Shown here piece after piece: positions 55,230-64,000 of a DNA stretch of 64,000 nt (its first letter is position 1; every line of letters starts with the position of its first letter). Below the pieces are notes generated by a model. That model was not told where the DNA came from. It saw nothing but the letters and a program-made list of their open reading frames with translations, and made no database searches. The stretch is from Nocardia amamiensis (GTDB lineage Bacteria > Actinomycetota > Actinomycetes > Mycobacteriales > Mycobacteriaceae). The stretch lies in NCBI RefSeq assembly GCF_015477605.1, contig NZ_JADLQX010000009.1, positions 62,001 through 126,000 on the forward strand. Reading direction: 5' to 3'. A program made the translations under genes and the position numbers.

Positions 55230-56417
55230 CTATCGATCGGAACGACCAACGGGTCGTGACTGATGGGTGGCGGCGGCCGCATGGTGGATCACGGCCGCGA
55301 GACGATCGTTTTCGGGGGCGTTGAAGGCGAACGCGGCACGGCGGCGGGTATAGCCATAGGTTACGCCGCTGTGCGGGTCGGCGAATCCGTCCGACCCCGC
55401 GGACCCGGTGTGGCCGAAGGCGTGCGCGCCGAGGAACCGATGCATCAAGCCCTTCGCCTCGAAACCGACGGCGTAGGGCGCCCGGTCGCCGCGGACCAGA
55501 TCCGCTCCGCTGGAGTGGATGGTGGCGATCTCGGCGATGGTGTCCAGCTCGAGCAACGGTGGGTGCCCGTCGATCCCGGAGATCGCCGCGGCGTACATGG
55601 CGGCCAGCCCCCGGGCGCTGCCCACCCCACCGCCGGAGCCCTGGCCGAGACGTCGCAGCCGGACATCGTTCGGCAGCGTCATGATGTCGGCCGGGGCGAA
55701 TCCGCGGGCGTTCAGGTTGTACGCGATGCCCGGAATACTATACGGGCCAGGCGAATTCGCCGTGAACGCCGCCTCCATCTCCGGAGTCGCCGCCCAGGGC
55801 AGGATTTCCCGATAGCGGAAGTCCTGTTCCTCGGGTAGTCCGAGATACACGTCGAGCCCGTAGGGTGCGCGAATACGTTCCTCGAACAATTGCTGAATGG
55901 TGCGGCCGGTGATCCGCCGTACCACCTCGCCGACGATGGCAAAGGTGACGAAGCCGCCGTAGCCTTGCGCGGTGCCCGGCCGGAAGTACGGCCGCTGTCC
56001 CACCAGGCGCTCTACGATCACCCGCTCGTCGGCGAGTTCGGCCACGGTGAATCCGGCGTCCACACCGATGACGCCGGCGCGATGGGTCAGCACATCCCGC
56101 ACGGTGATGTGCTGCTTTCCAGCCGCACCGAATTCCGGCCAGCGCGCGGCGATGGGCTCGTCGAGATCGAGCACCCCGTCCTGCACGAGCAGCGCGACGG
56201 TCAGTGCGGAGGCGCCCTTGGTGGACGAGTGCAGACCGGTCAGCGTATCGCCGGTGATATCCGGTCCGGCCCAGAGATCGACGACCAGCCGGCCCCGCAG
56301 GAACGCAGCTAGCTGCGCGCCCGACTCACCGTTCTCCTCGGCTACGACGGCGGCGAATTCGGTCCGCACCGCCTCGAATCCCTCGGCGACGGCGCCGTGT
56401 ACTTCGATACTGTTCAT
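55230..56417 (-). CDS. Serine hydrolase, EstB/beta-lactamase class C-like
   Basis: This 395-residue cytosolic-type hydrolase has the SxxK dyad in SSTK (S64, K67), a tyrosine motif region (GQRPYFRPGTAQGYGGF) and FGHTGSAGSDGF in place of the KTG motif. This matches the EstB/LipL family of carboxylesterases rather than true beta-lactamases. There is no signal peptide. It precedes the P450 gene by 11 bp, suggesting joint action on an ester or lactone substrate that cannot be named. Confidence 0.87.
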   Translation of the reverse strand: MNSIEVHGAVAEGFEAVRTEFAAVVAEENGESGAQLAAFLRGRLVVDLWAGPDITGDTLTGLHSSTKGASALTVALLVQDGVLDLDEPIAARWPEFGAAGKQHITVRDVLTHRAGVIGVDAGFTVAELADERVIVERLVGQRPYFRPGTAQGYGGFVTFAIVGEVVRRITGRTIQQLFEERIRAPYGLDVYLGLPEEQDFRYREILPWAATPEMEAAFTANSPGPYSIPGIAYNLNARGFAPADIMTLPNDVRLRRLGQGSGGGVGSARGLAAMYAAAISGIDGHPPLLELDTIAEIATIHSSGADLVRGDRAPYAVGFEAKGLMHRFLGAHAFGHTGSAGSDGFADPHSGVTYGYTRRRAAFAFNAPENDRLAAVIHHAAAATHQSRPVGRSDR

Positions 56418-56530
56418 GGTTCGAGCTCCTGATCTCGTTCTCGGTTACCACGCACGCGTGTTCCTGCGCGGTCGGTTGCGTTGGGGGGAATGCTTCAGCG
56501 GGACAGTGCGGCCCGATACTCGGCCGGCCG

Positions 56531-56971
56531 CTATGCGCGAGCGGAAATTCCGGTGAATGCAGGGGAATTCGTCCAAAGCTTCGATTCGCGCTGCGACTGC
56601 GAACTGAACGCCCACGACAGCAGTCCAGCGGCGAGGAAAGGCACCGGCATCATCGATCCGGAAACCCCGTCACCGGCGAGGAGATGCGAGAGGGTCGCAC
56701 CGCTGTAGATGTAGGTCAATCCGGCGTAGGCCCATTCCTTCAACCGGGGAGCGCCGGGAGTCAAAACGGCGGCCACCGCGGCCAGCTTCGCCGCGCCCAG
56801 GATCGTCGCGAAATACATCGGATATTCGAGCCGATCGAACACCTGCCGCACATAGTCGACGCGCGAAAGGTCCCAATACGCGCCGTACAGCGTCTCGGCT
56901 ACGAGAACAGCGGTGGCGCCCCAGTATGCGATCGTGCGCACCTTGGAGCGAGTGAAAAGTTTGCGTGACAT
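56531..56971 (-). CDS. DoxX family membrane protein
   Basis: This 146-residue protein has four transmembrane helices (about 11-30, 47-70, 76-97, 101-122) with the DoxX-like layout (YPMYFATILGAAKLAAVAAV and LKEWAYAGLTYIYSGATLSH). DoxX proteins take part in thiol/oxidant handling at the membrane. ATG 56971 was chosen. The frame beyond it runs into the promoter. It is divergent from an ECF41-type sigma gene, a known genomic pairing, and a matching promoter lies 64 bp upstream. Confidence 0.87.
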   Translation of the reverse strand: MSRKLFTRSKVRTIAYWGATAVLVAETLYGAYWDLSRVDYVRQVFDRLEYPMYFATILGAAKLAAVAAVLTPGAPRLKEWAYAGLTYIYSGATLSHLLAGDGVSGSMMPVPFLAAGLLSWAFSSQSQRESKLWTNSPAFTGISARA

Positions 56972-57034
56972 GGTGGTGATACTCCGTTTCCGGGTGGTAG
57001 CCGGTGCCCGTCGATTCGGACGGTCCACTGCACT

Positions 57035-57061
57035 GACGAACCGCGGCCGACAGACGTAACC
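57035..57061 (-). promoter_or_regulatory. ECF41-like promoter of doxX
   Basis: On the minus strand GGTTACG, then 16 bp, then CGTC fits the ECF41 consensus TGTCACA-n16-CGTC at four of seven -35 positions and all of -10. It points at doxX with the -10 box 64 bp before its start. Confidence 0.5.
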
Positions 57062-57082
57062 GCGGCCGAGCCCGGCGGTCGC

Positions 57083-57109
57083 GGTCACGATCGCCCGCGC
57101 CGATTCGTC
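57083..57109 (+). promoter_or_regulatory. ECF41-like promoter of the sigma gene
   Basis: GGTCACG, a 16-bp spacer and CGTC match the ECF41 consensus TGTCACA-n16-CGTC at five of seven -35 positions and all of -10. It directs transcription of the sigma gene that starts at 57149, so autoregulation is likely. Confidence 0.6.
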
Positions 57110-57148
57110 AATATCTCGGAGACCGAAAAACGAGAGGCGTGACCACAG

Positions 57149-58045
57149 GTGAACGAATCCGACTACCTCGCCGGCCAGTTCGAGACGCACCGAACACATC
57201 TGCAGGCGGTGGCCTACCGGATGCTCGGCTCACTGGCCGAAGCCGAGGACGCGGTGCAAGAGGCATGGTTGCGGCTGGCGCGCTCGGATGCGGCCGAGAT
57301 CGGCAACCTCGGCGGCTGGCTGACGACAGTGGTCGGCCGGGTGTGCCTGGACATGCTGCGCTCGCGTCGCGCACACCCGGTGGAATCGCTGGAGGTCCAG
57401 CAGTTGCCCGACCCGGTGATCAGCCGCGACAACGAGCCGGAGCAACAGGCCCTGCTGGCCGATTCGGTCGGCATGGCTCTGCTGGTGGTGCTCGAATCGC
57501 TCAGCCCCGCCGAAAGGCTGGCGTTCGTCCTCCATGACATGTTCGCGATGCCCTACGACCAGATCGCCCCGATCGTGGACCGCACCCCGAAGACCGTGAA
57601 GAAACTCGCCAGCCAGGCTCGTCGCCGAGTGCAGGGCAAGGCGCCGATCCCCGACCCGGACCTGCCGCGCCAGCACCGAATCGTCGATGCCTTCCTCGCT
57701 GCCGCCCGCGACGGCAGCATCGACGCACTGGTAGCGATCCTCGACCCCGATGTGATCCTGCGCGCGGACGCCGGAGCGGCCACCATCCCCGGTGGAATGC
57801 GCGTCATCCGCGGCGGCGCGGCAGTAGCCGGACAGGCCGAAACCTTCCAGCGCATGGCCACCAGCTACACGACCCACACAGCCCTGGTCAACGGAGCTGC
57901 CGGACTGGTCAGCACGCTCGACGGCGTGCTCATGTCGGTGATCGGCTTCACCGTCGTGGCCGGGCGGATCGCCGAAATCGACATTCTCGCCGACCCGGAC
58001 CGGCTGGCCCGGCTCGACGTCGCCGCCATCACCGCAAGCCAGTAG
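57149..58045 (+). CDS. ECF41/SigJ-type RNA polymerase sigma factor
   Basis: This 298-residue sigma factor has region 2 (about 8-75: YRMLGSLAEAEDAVQEAWLRL, LTTVVGRVCLDMLRSRRA) and region 4 (about 115-165: LSPAERLAFVLHDMFAMPY). A C-terminal NTF2/SnoaL-like domain (about 175-290) acts in ECF41 sigmas as a fused regulator of activity. There is no separate anti-sigma gene, as expected. RDNEPEQQ resembles the ECF41 linker motif. The start is GTG. Its likely targets are its own promoter and that of divergent doxX. Confidence 0.9.
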   Translation: MNESDYLAGQFETHRTHLQAVAYRMLGSLAEAEDAVQEAWLRLARSDAAEIGNLGGWLTTVVGRVCLDMLRSRRAHPVESLEVQQLPDPVISRDNEPEQQALLADSVGMALLVVLESLSPAERLAFVLHDMFAMPYDQIAPIVDRTPKTVKKLASQARRRVQGKAPIPDPDLPRQHRIVDAFLAAARDGSIDALVAILDPDVILRADAGAATIPGGMRVIRGGAAVAGQAETFQRMATSYTTHTALVNGAAGLVSTLDGVLMSVIGFTVVAGRIAEIDILADPDRLARLDVAAITASQ

Positions 58046-58071
58046 GTCACGGCAGGCACCCGCCTCCGCGG

Positions 58072-61000
58072 CTAGCTCAGAGGCGGTTGGATGCCCAGCT
58101 CACGCAGGCGGTCGCAGTAGTGCTCCACGTTGGCGAGCTTGATGTCCTCGTAGCCCCGGACGAGATCGGCCAGGCCCGCGGCCTCCACGGCACGGTCGTA
58201 GTTCGCCGCGTCGAGGGTGTCGGCGAGGGTGGTCACCATCTCGAGGTAGTGGTCGCGCAAGGCACGCTCGACGCGGCGCACGTGGGCGTAGCCGAACGGA
58301 TCGAACTTGGTACCGCGCAGTCGCTTCCCCTTGGCCAGCAGGCGCAGTGCGAAGTGGCCGCGTGGGCCGATGCCGATCTTCTTGTCCCGGCCCATGGCGC
58401 GCAGGATCGGCGGGTGCAGCCGGTAGGTCAGGTTCGCACCGTCGGGCAGCTGGGCGGCGACGTCGTCCAGGAAGGCCGGATCGGTGAGCCTGCGCGCCAC
58501 CTCGTACTCGTCTTTGTACGCGGTGAACTTGTACAGCCCGCGCGCCACCTGTTCGCTGAACTCGGTGCGGTCACCGACCCGGCTCTGCGCTTCCCAAACC
58601 CGTTGCACGGCGGCCACGTACCTGCGAGCGAGCCGGACGCTCTGGAATCCGATCAATTCCCCGGCACGCAATTCGACCAGCCGCCGGGTCTCTCCCATCG
58701 CGGTGAATCCATCGAAAAGCTCTGCCGGAACCTCGGTTCCGGGTTTCGGCCGGCGCTGTCGTGCGGTGGCCGCGGCGAACTCGTCCGGCCGCGCCACCGC
58801 GACGCGGCCCCAGCGGAACGCGGCGATGTTCGCGGCGACCGCGACGCCGTTGATCTCGATCGCCTCCTCGATCGCCGCAGCGGGCAGCCGCAGGCCGCCG
58901 ACCTGGTAAGCCGCGCCGATCAGGAGGAAGTTGGCGGCGGCGGTGTTGCCGAACAATGCTTCGGCCGCGGCCAGCGCGTCGAAAGAGTGCACCGAGCGCG
59001 ACACCTGCTCCAGGCGGTTCAGCAGCAGCCGCGCGTCCGGATAGGACACCGACTTGTCGTAGACCATGTCGCCGGTCGGCGTCTTGCTGGTCGACGCCAC
59101 CGCGACGGTGGCCGTCCGCGAGCCGTAGGCGAGATTCTTGTTGTCGGTGGCAGCGAGCAGGTCGAAGGCGACGACGCAGTCGGCGGAGGCGGGGGCCAGC
59201 CGGTTCGCCGGTTCCAGCTCGCCGAGCGCGAACCGGAGATGAGATACCACCGGACCCGCCTTCTGACTCAAGCCGATCTGATCCAGGCTCGCGACCTCGT
59301 ATCCGGCGCGCATCGCCGCGGTGGCCAGCACCTGGTTGACGGTCACGATGCCGGTTCCGCCGATGCCCGCGAGGAAGACGTTCTGTGTCGAGGCCGGCGC
59401 CGCATGGGGAAGGTCGGGCACTCGCGGCGGCTCTGGGCGGCGAATACCCGTGCGCTTGTTCGCATTCGCCGGATCGGGCAACTCGACCGTGACGAACGAA
59501 GGACAGTCACCGTTCAGGCAGCTGTAGTCGGTGTTGCAGGAGGTCTGGTCGATCCGGGTCTTGCGACCGAATTCGGTGTCCACCGGCTGAACCGAGAGAC
59601 AGTTGCTCTGCACCCCGCAGTCCCCACAGCCCTCACACACCGCCTCGTTGATGACCACCCTGGTGCGCCGCACCGGCAGCGTTCCGCGTTTGCGCTGCCG
59701 CCGGGCGTCGGCGGCGCAGTGCTGGTCGTAGATGAGCACCGTGACGCCGGGCACCTCGCGCAGGATGCGCTGCGCTTCGTCGAGCCGGTCCCGGTGCCAG
59801 AGCAGGGTGCCCGGGGCGAGATCGCGCTTGCGGTAGCGCTGGGGCTCGTCGGCGCAGACGATGATCCGGCGCACGCCTTCGGTCGTGAGCTTGTGGGTGA
59901 GCATCGGCACGGTGAGCGCACCCTCGGCGTGCTGCGCGCCGGTCATCGCGACGACGTCGTTGTGCAGCAGCTTGAAGGTGATGTTCACGCCCGCGGCGAC
60001 GCACGCCTGCACGGCGAGCTGGCCGGAGTGGAAATAGGTGCCGTCGCCGATGTTCTGGAACAGATGCCCCACGTCTGTGAACGGGGCCTGACCGATCCAT
60101 TGCGTGCCTTCGCCGCCCATCTGGGTCAGCCCGGTGACCTTGCTGTCGGCGCGACCCGACATGGTCACCATGGTGTGACAGCCGATGCCGCCGCCCGCCA
60201 GCGAGCCTTCGGGGACGGCGGTCGAGCGGTTGTGCGGGCAGCCGCTACAGAAGTAGGCCGCACGCTTCGCGGGCAGGACGTCCAGCGACAACGGCTGAGG
60301 CAGCGGGCGTTTCAACTCGAGATAGCCGTCGAGCGCGCGGCGCAGCGGGCCGGCGATGCGCCCGGAGGTCAGTTCGCCGTCCTGGCCGAACAGGGAGCGG
60401 CCGGACGTGTCACGCTTGCCGACGATTTCGGGGGCGCCGGGTGTGCCGTACAGGATGTCCCGGATCTGGGTTTCGATGAAGGCGGTCTTGTCCTCGACGA
60501 CGATCAGCCGCGAGAGGCCCGCGGCGAACTCCCGGACACGGTCGGGCGCAATGGGATACGGCATGCCGATGCGCAACAGTCGAATTCCGGCGGCGCGCAA
60601 CGCGTCGTCATCCGCGCCGAGGTCGATCAGCGCTTGCCGTACCGCGTCGAAAGTCGTTCCAGTGGCGGCGATCCCAACGGCGGCACGGTCCGGGTACACC
60701 TCGATCACGTCCAACCCGTTGCGCGTGCTGTATGCCTTGACCAATTCCCAGCGCGGGCCGTAGAGGTCCGCCTCCGCGAGCAGGCTGTCCGCGGGCGCGG
60801 CCATGGGACGCTGCCGGTAGCTGAATGGCCGGCCTTCCCAGTCGATCTCGGGCACCACCATGTCGATGTCGCCGACCGAGCCGTCGACGGTCCAGGCGCC
60901 GTCGGCGACATCGGCGACGATCTTGAGCGCCACGAGGCATCCCGAGGCACGCGACAGGGCCACGCCGTGCAGGCCCATGGTGATGATTTCGCGGGCGTTG

Positions 61001-61545
61001 CGGGGAAACAGCACCGGGATGTTCATCGCCGCCAGCGAGCGCTCGCTCACCGCGGGCACGGTGGAGGACTTCGACGCCGGATCGTCGCCGACCAGCAGCA
61101 GCACACCGCCGCGCGCGTTCGCGCCGTACATGTTGGCGTGGCGCAACGCGTCGGTCGCCCGGTCCAGCCCCGGCCCCTTGCCGTACCAGACACCGACGAC
61201 GCCGTCGTGCGTGGCGGTACCCGCGGGCAGGTCGGCCTGGCTGCCCCACACCGAGGTCGCGGCCAGTTCCTCGTTCAATCCGGGAATGAACGTGATGTCG
61301 TGCTCGGCGAGGACATCCGGCATCCCGGCCAGCATCTTGTCGACGCCACCGAGCGGACTGCCCTGATACCCGGATACGAACGTGCCGACTCGCCGGCCCG
61401 CCCGCAGATCACGCACGTGCTGCTCGACCAGCTGCCGGGCGATGGCCTGGACACCGGTGAGGACAACCGTCGCCGCGCCGACGCGGTAACGGTCGGCAAG
61501 GTCATAGGGAGCTGCGATCAGATCGCGGTCAGCGAGCTCGGTCAT
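58072..61545 (-). CDS. Indolepyruvate ferredoxin oxidoreductase family protein (fused)
   Basis: This protein of about 1157 residues joins the alpha-type pyrimidine and TPP domains and the gamma domain of 2-oxoacid ferredoxin oxidoreductases. VVLTGVQAIARQL is near the N-terminus and GDGTYFHSGQLAV is the TPP site. Cysteine clusters CEGCGDCGVQSNC and CNTDYSCLNGDC bind Fe-S, and NVFLAGIGGTGIVTVNQVL opens the gamma domain. It would oxidatively decarboxylate an aryl or branched 2-oxoacid to acyl-CoA with ferredoxin. ATG 61545 was chosen. ATG 61611 is in frame. It is a large single gene with no ferredoxin beside it. Confidence 0.9.
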   Translation of the reverse strand: MTELADRDLIAAPYDLADRYRVGAATVVLTGVQAIARQLVEQHVRDLRAGRRVGTFVSGYQGSPLGGVDKMLAGMPDVLAEHDITFIPGLNEELAATSVWGSQADLPAGTATHDGVVGVWYGKGPGLDRATDALRHANMYGANARGGVLLLVGDDPASKSSTVPAVSERSLAAMNIPVLFPRNAREIITMGLHGVALSRASGCLVALKIVADVADGAWTVDGSVGDIDMVVPEIDWEGRPFSYRQRPMAAPADSLLAEADLYGPRWELVKAYSTRNGLDVIEVYPDRAAVGIAATGTTFDAVRQALIDLGADDDALRAAGIRLLRIGMPYPIAPDRVREFAAGLSRLIVVEDKTAFIETQIRDILYGTPGAPEIVGKRDTSGRSLFGQDGELTSGRIAGPLRRALDGYLELKRPLPQPLSLDVLPAKRAAYFCSGCPHNRSTAVPEGSLAGGGIGCHTMVTMSGRADSKVTGLTQMGGEGTQWIGQAPFTDVGHLFQNIGDGTYFHSGQLAVQACVAAGVNITFKLLHNDVVAMTGAQHAEGALTVPMLTHKLTTEGVRRIIVCADEPQRYRKRDLAPGTLLWHRDRLDEAQRILREVPGVTVLIYDQHCAADARRQRKRGTLPVRRTRVVINEAVCEGCGDCGVQSNCLSVQPVDTEFGRKTRIDQTSCNTDYSCLNGDCPSFVTVELPDPANANKRTGIRRPEPPRVPDLPHAAPASTQNVFLAGIGGTGIVTVNQVLATAAMRAGYEVASLDQIGLSQKAGPVVSHLRFALGELEPANRLAPASADCVVAFDLLAATDNKNLAYGSRTATVAVASTSKTPTGDMVYDKSVSYPDARLLLNRLEQVSRSVHSFDALAAAEALFGNTAAANFLLIGAAYQVGGLRLPAAAIEEAIEINGVAVAANIAAFRWGRVAVARPDEFAAATARQRRPKPGTEVPAELFDGFTAMGETRRLVELRAGELIGFQSVRLARRYVAAVQRVWEAQSRVGDRTEFSEQVARGLYKFTAYKDEYEVARRLTDPAFLDDVAAQLPDGANLTYRLHPPILRAMGRDKKIGIGPRGHFALRLLAKGKRLRGTKFDPFGYAHVRRVERALRDHYLEMVTTLADTLDAANYDRAVEAAGLADLVRGYEDIKLANVEHYCDRLRELGIQPPLS

Positions 61546-61818
61546 ACAGATCCACCCGTCCGCTCGGCACCGGTCGAGCGCCTCGCATCGTTGTGCACTT
61601 AGTGCCGACATCGTGTCTCTAAAGATCTGGTCGCACAACCTATACGTGACGGACTGAGCATTGTGCCCAATCCAAGGAGTTCATAATGAGCACCGCCTAT
61701 GCACGATGCAAGGTAATTTGTGACGACGCCCACAGGGCGTCCCGGCCGGGTGGAGAGGTGGCCACGCCACACCGCGTTGCTCCCCCACGCGGGTCCGCAC
61801 CTGTGTGAAGGTGGAGAG

Positions 61819-62307
61819 ATGGGTATGCGCAGGAGGCGCGCGGCGGTCGTCGCGGCGGCCGCGCTGTGGGCGTTGACCGCGTGCGGGCAGCAGGCGCCGC
61901 CCGCGGATCCTGGCGTCACCTCCGCACGGGACCCGACCGGCGTGGCGGTGCCCGGAACCAAGGCCGACCCGGGTTCCCGCAGCTACTCGGGCGGAACGAT
62001 GGTCGTCCTTCCACATGCGGCAGATCTGGAGCCCAGTGCGGCGATGGCCTTCTCGGAGTACGACATCGACGACGGCACGAACAAGCTCGCGATCCACATC
62101 CCCGGACCGGTCGGCTGCCCGAGCATCGGCTTCACCGCGCGGGTCGAGGAATCGGCCGAGCTGGTCGGTGTGCGGCTGATCCGTGGCCTGCACCGCGGCA
62201 TGCCGCCATGCCAGGGCGCGGGCCCGGAGCAGAAGCGCGAGTACGGCGTGGTCGTGGTCGATCTGGAACGACCACTGGGCAATCGGACGGTGCTCAGTCT
62301 CGCGTGA
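61819..62307 (+). CDS. Small putative lipoprotein
   Basis: This 162-residue protein has a basic start (MGMRRRRAAV), a hydrophobic stretch and lipobox LTAC with the lipidated cysteine at residue 22, then a mature domain of about 140 residues with two further cysteines (GCPSIGF and PPCQGAG) likely forming a disulfide. Family and function are unknown. GGTGGAG precedes ATG 61819. The open frame upstream to 61720 was excluded because it lacks a signal. Confidence 0.75.
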   Translation: MGMRRRRAAVVAAAALWALTACGQQAPPADPGVTSARDPTGVAVPGTKADPGSRSYSGGTMVVLPHAADLEPSAAMAFSEYDIDDGTNKLAIHIPGPVGCPSIGFTARVEESAELVGVRLIRGLHRGMPPCQGAGPEQKREYGVVVVDLERPLGNRTVLSLA

Positions 62308-62677
62308 GCCGCGCGCCCGGTCGGCGTACCTGGCCGGGGGACGACCGCTCAATAGTGATCTTGTCGAAACCCACGCCGCGCGTGTTGTGAATTGTCCCTT
62401 TCGTCGTTTCTCTTTCGCCACCGCGCTCGTTTCGACGCTATTTTCGCAGCGGATGGTGTCGCCTCCGCGGCCACCGGCGGTCCCGGAGCAGAAGGAGGGT
62501 GCACCAGTTCGCCGCGATCGGCCCACAGCCGGTAGCGGTGATTCCTTCTGTTCTTCCCGTGGTGAACGAGGTGGTTCGCCACGGCTTTCCGTGCAGTGCC
62601 GGTCCGCCCGAAGCGCCGACGCCGCGGCATGACTGCCGTGCGCCGGTGCGATGGCGGCTGACTTTCGAAGGAAAACC
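62308..62677. other. Intergenic region before the lipase gene
   Basis: I see no supported gene in these 370 bp. Basic frames on the minus strand are the antisense of this and the neighbouring genes. A pyrimidine-rich AT-leaning stretch at about 62388-62450 is the likely promoter zone. Confidence 0.4.
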
Positions 62678-63868
62678 GTGTCCAGAATTCCGTTCCGGAT
62701 CGCGATCTTGCTGCTGTTGAGCGTCATCTCGGTCGGCCTGCTCGGCCTCCCGGCGACGGCTCAGCCGCTCTATCCCACTCCCGATCCTGATCCGTTCTAC
62801 ACCGCGCCGCCGGACCTGGCGGCCCTCACACCCGGCGACGTAGTGCGGACGCGCAGGATCGACACCGGCCTCTACCTGGGGACCGAGGGCTGGCAGGTGG
62901 CGTTCCGGTCGACCAACTCGCAGGGCAAGCCGGTCATGGGCGTCACGACCGTCCTGCTGCCCGTCGGCGTCCGGAACCCGCCGCTGGTCTCCTACCAAGC
63001 GTTGATCAATTCCCTTGGCACCCAGTGCAACCCGTCGCGTTCGCTGTTCAACGGCGAATTGCAGGATGCGGTCGGCGCGATGCTGCCCGTCGGTCGCGGC
63101 TGGGCGATCTCGCTGCCGGACTACCTCGGCCCCACCTCCGCCTATGGAGCGGCGCGGCTGGGCGGCATGATGACGCTCGACAGCGTCAAGGCCGTGCAGA
63201 AGGTCGCCGAGCTCGGTCTGCGCGACTCCCCGGTCGCCATCGCGGGCTATTCCGGCGGCGGCATGGCCACTGCCTGGGCCGCCGCGCTGCAACCCAGCTA
63301 CGCGCCGGATCTGCGCCTCACCGCGGCCGTGGCCGGCGGCATCCCCGCCGACCTCGAGGAGATGGCGCTCGCGCTCGGCTTCGAGCCGCACCCCGGCTTC
63401 GGGCTCGCGTTCGCCGCGGCTATGGGACTGGAGCGCGAGTACCCGGACCGGCTGCCGGTCTCCGATCAGCTCAACGAGAACGGCCTGTGGTTCCGGGAAT
63501 TCACGCACGACGCCTGCCGCCGGTTCCTGCTCTTCCACGGCGCCTTCCGCAGTGCCGAGCAGATGGCGGCGACCAAGAGCCTGATGGACAGCCAGGAAGC
63601 GCGGACTGTGCTGCGGGAGAACAGCCTTCGCCATTTCCAAGGTGTGCCGACCGTTCCCACCTATCTCTGGCAGGGCCGATTCGACACGCTGACCTTCCAC
63701 GGGCCCGTCGCCGAGGTCGCCGACCGGTACTGCAAGGCAGGTGCGCCGGTGCAGTTCCACACCTATGACATCTCCGAGCACATGACCGCGGCGGTCGCCG
63801 GATTCACGGACGCGTGGAACTACGTCGAGTCCAGGTTCCGCGGTGAACCCGCGACGACGAACTGCTGA
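62678..63868 (+). CDS. Secreted lipase (LIP/PF03583 family)
   Basis: This 396-residue exported alpha/beta-hydrolase has a signal peptide (about 1-28, ending PATA before QPLYP), nucleophile S192 in AGYSGGG, a downstream aspartate in GRFDTLTFHG and histidine in SEHMTAAVAG. This is the layout of secretory triacylglycerol lipases common in Nocardia. GTG 62678 with AAGGA 7 bp upstream was preferred to ATG 62651. Cys pairs (TQCNPS, DACRRF, RYCKAG, TNC end) suggest disulfides. A strong terminator follows. Confidence 0.9.
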   Translation: MSRIPFRIAILLLLSVISVGLLGLPATAQPLYPTPDPDPFYTAPPDLAALTPGDVVRTRRIDTGLYLGTEGWQVAFRSTNSQGKPVMGVTTVLLPVGVRNPPLVSYQALINSLGTQCNPSRSLFNGELQDAVGAMLPVGRGWAISLPDYLGPTSAYGAARLGGMMTLDSVKAVQKVAELGLRDSPVAIAGYSGGGMATAWAAALQPSYAPDLRLTAAVAGGIPADLEEMALALGFEPHPGFGLAFAAAMGLEREYPDRLPVSDQLNENGLWFREFTHDACRRFLLFHGAFRSAEQMAATKSLMDSQEARTVLRENSLRHFQGVPTVPTYLWQGRFDTLTFHGPVAEVADRYCKAGAPVQFHTYDISEHMTAAVAGFTDAWNYVESRFRGEPATTNC

Positions 63869-63879
63869 CCACTGACGAG

Positions 63880-63912
63880 CAGCGGCCCGGGAGACGGTCT
63901 CCCGGGCCGCTG
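63880..63912. terminator. Strong bidirectional terminator
   Basis: CAGCGGCCCGGGAGA (63880-63894) and TCTCCCGGGCCGCTG (63898-63912) are perfect inverted copies with a 3-base loop. The hairpin lies 12 bp after the lipase stop and 8 bp before the end of the convergent gene. Confidence 0.9.
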
Positions 63913-63920
63913 TTCATTCC

Positions 63921-64000
63921 TCAGCTGATGGAGCGGACCTGCCGCTCGTATTCCCCGCGGGTCTTCTCGTCCGCGGGATGCAGCGCGCGGTCGCCGTCGA
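63921..64000 (-). CDS. 3' end of an unidentified gene (partial)
   Basis: The minus strand is open from the window edge to TGA at 63921-63923 and encodes DGDRALHPADEKTRGEYE followed by RQVRSIS. The bidirectional terminator just beyond supports a gene end here. The visible part is too short to identify. Confidence 0.6.
   Translation of the reverse strand, partial: DGDRALHPADEKTRGEYERQVRSIS

Noticed and set aside
55230..56417. True beta-lactamase
   Set aside because: It has SxxK but no signal peptide and no KTG motif, and fits EstB-type esterases better.
58087..61602. 1171-residue frame opposite the indolepyruvate oxidoreductase gene
   Set aside because: It is an antisense shadow caused by high GC third positions. 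Its translation is Arg/Gly/His/Asp-rich and has no domain, while the minus-strand gene has intact Fe-S and TPP motifs.

Overview
The window is high-GC DNA from a mycolic-acid actinomycete, most likely Nocardia or a close relative. The main reason is gene order. The block fadE25, purE, purK, gtrA-like, PH-domain gene, birA, accD5, accE5, maf, sseA, accA3 (about 22.4-38.0 kb) and the trio lat, lrpA, pcd (45.0-48.5 kb) match the order I know from Mycobacterium tuberculosis (Rv3274c-Rv3285 and Rv3290c-Rv3293). Frequent GTG starts, ATGA/TGATG overlaps and F420-type and mycothiol-type enzymes agree with this.

Layout. 0-9.9 kb: an SDR; a divergent Lrp regulator and a three-gene branched-chain 2-oxoacid dehydrogenase operon (bkdABC); a hotdog thioesterase; an AraC regulator divergent from an NmrA-like oxidoreductase; an MFS exporter; a deazaflavin-type reductase. 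9.9-15.1 kb: an LppU-like membrane protein, a DUF5925-type AAA ATPase, and the proton-translocating transhydrogenase operon pntAa-pntAb-pntB with a terminator and a promoter palindrome. 15.4-20.7 kb: a HIT, mycothiol-enzyme and S51 peptidase operon; a MerR-VOC fusion; GtrA; a GlcD-like flavoenzyme; a small acetyltransferase. 20.7-22.3 kb: a decayed patch with a regulator relic and an intact NUDIX gene. 22.4-38.0 kb: the conserved purine, biotin and acyl-CoA carboxylase block, with an added tetR gene, an aph-like kinase gene and a two-component system. 38.2-43.5 kb: a patatin and two Ser/Thr kinases. 43.6-48.5 kb: a YncE-like lipoprotein and the lysine-to-aminoadipate genes. 48.58 kb: the initiator tRNA-Met and its terminator. 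48.7-58 kb: an accessory stretch with a membrane protein, a two-gene helical-protein/32-residue-repeat cassette, a tannase-like lipoprotein, a P450 with a nonsense codon, an EstB-like hydrolase, and a DoxX gene divergent from an ECF41-type sigma factor. 58-64 kb: a large indolepyruvate-ferredoxin-oxidoreductase-like protein, two exported proteins, and the last codons of an unidentified gene.

How the genes work together. Several modules converge on acyl-CoA metabolism. The bkd complex makes branched acyl-CoA primers. BirA biotinylates the AccA3 BCCP domain, which serves AccD5/AccE5. FadE25 oxidises acyl-CoAs and probably answers to the neighbouring TetR through two GGCACTCAGTG sites. The Pnt complex supplies NADPH.

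Points most worth a second look: a rhodanese SseA with serine in place of the catalytic cysteine and no SufE gene next to it; the helical/repeat cassette at 50.4-52.0 kb with 12-bp iterons upstream; paired ECF41-like promoters between doxX and its sigma gene; and the nonsense-interrupted P450.
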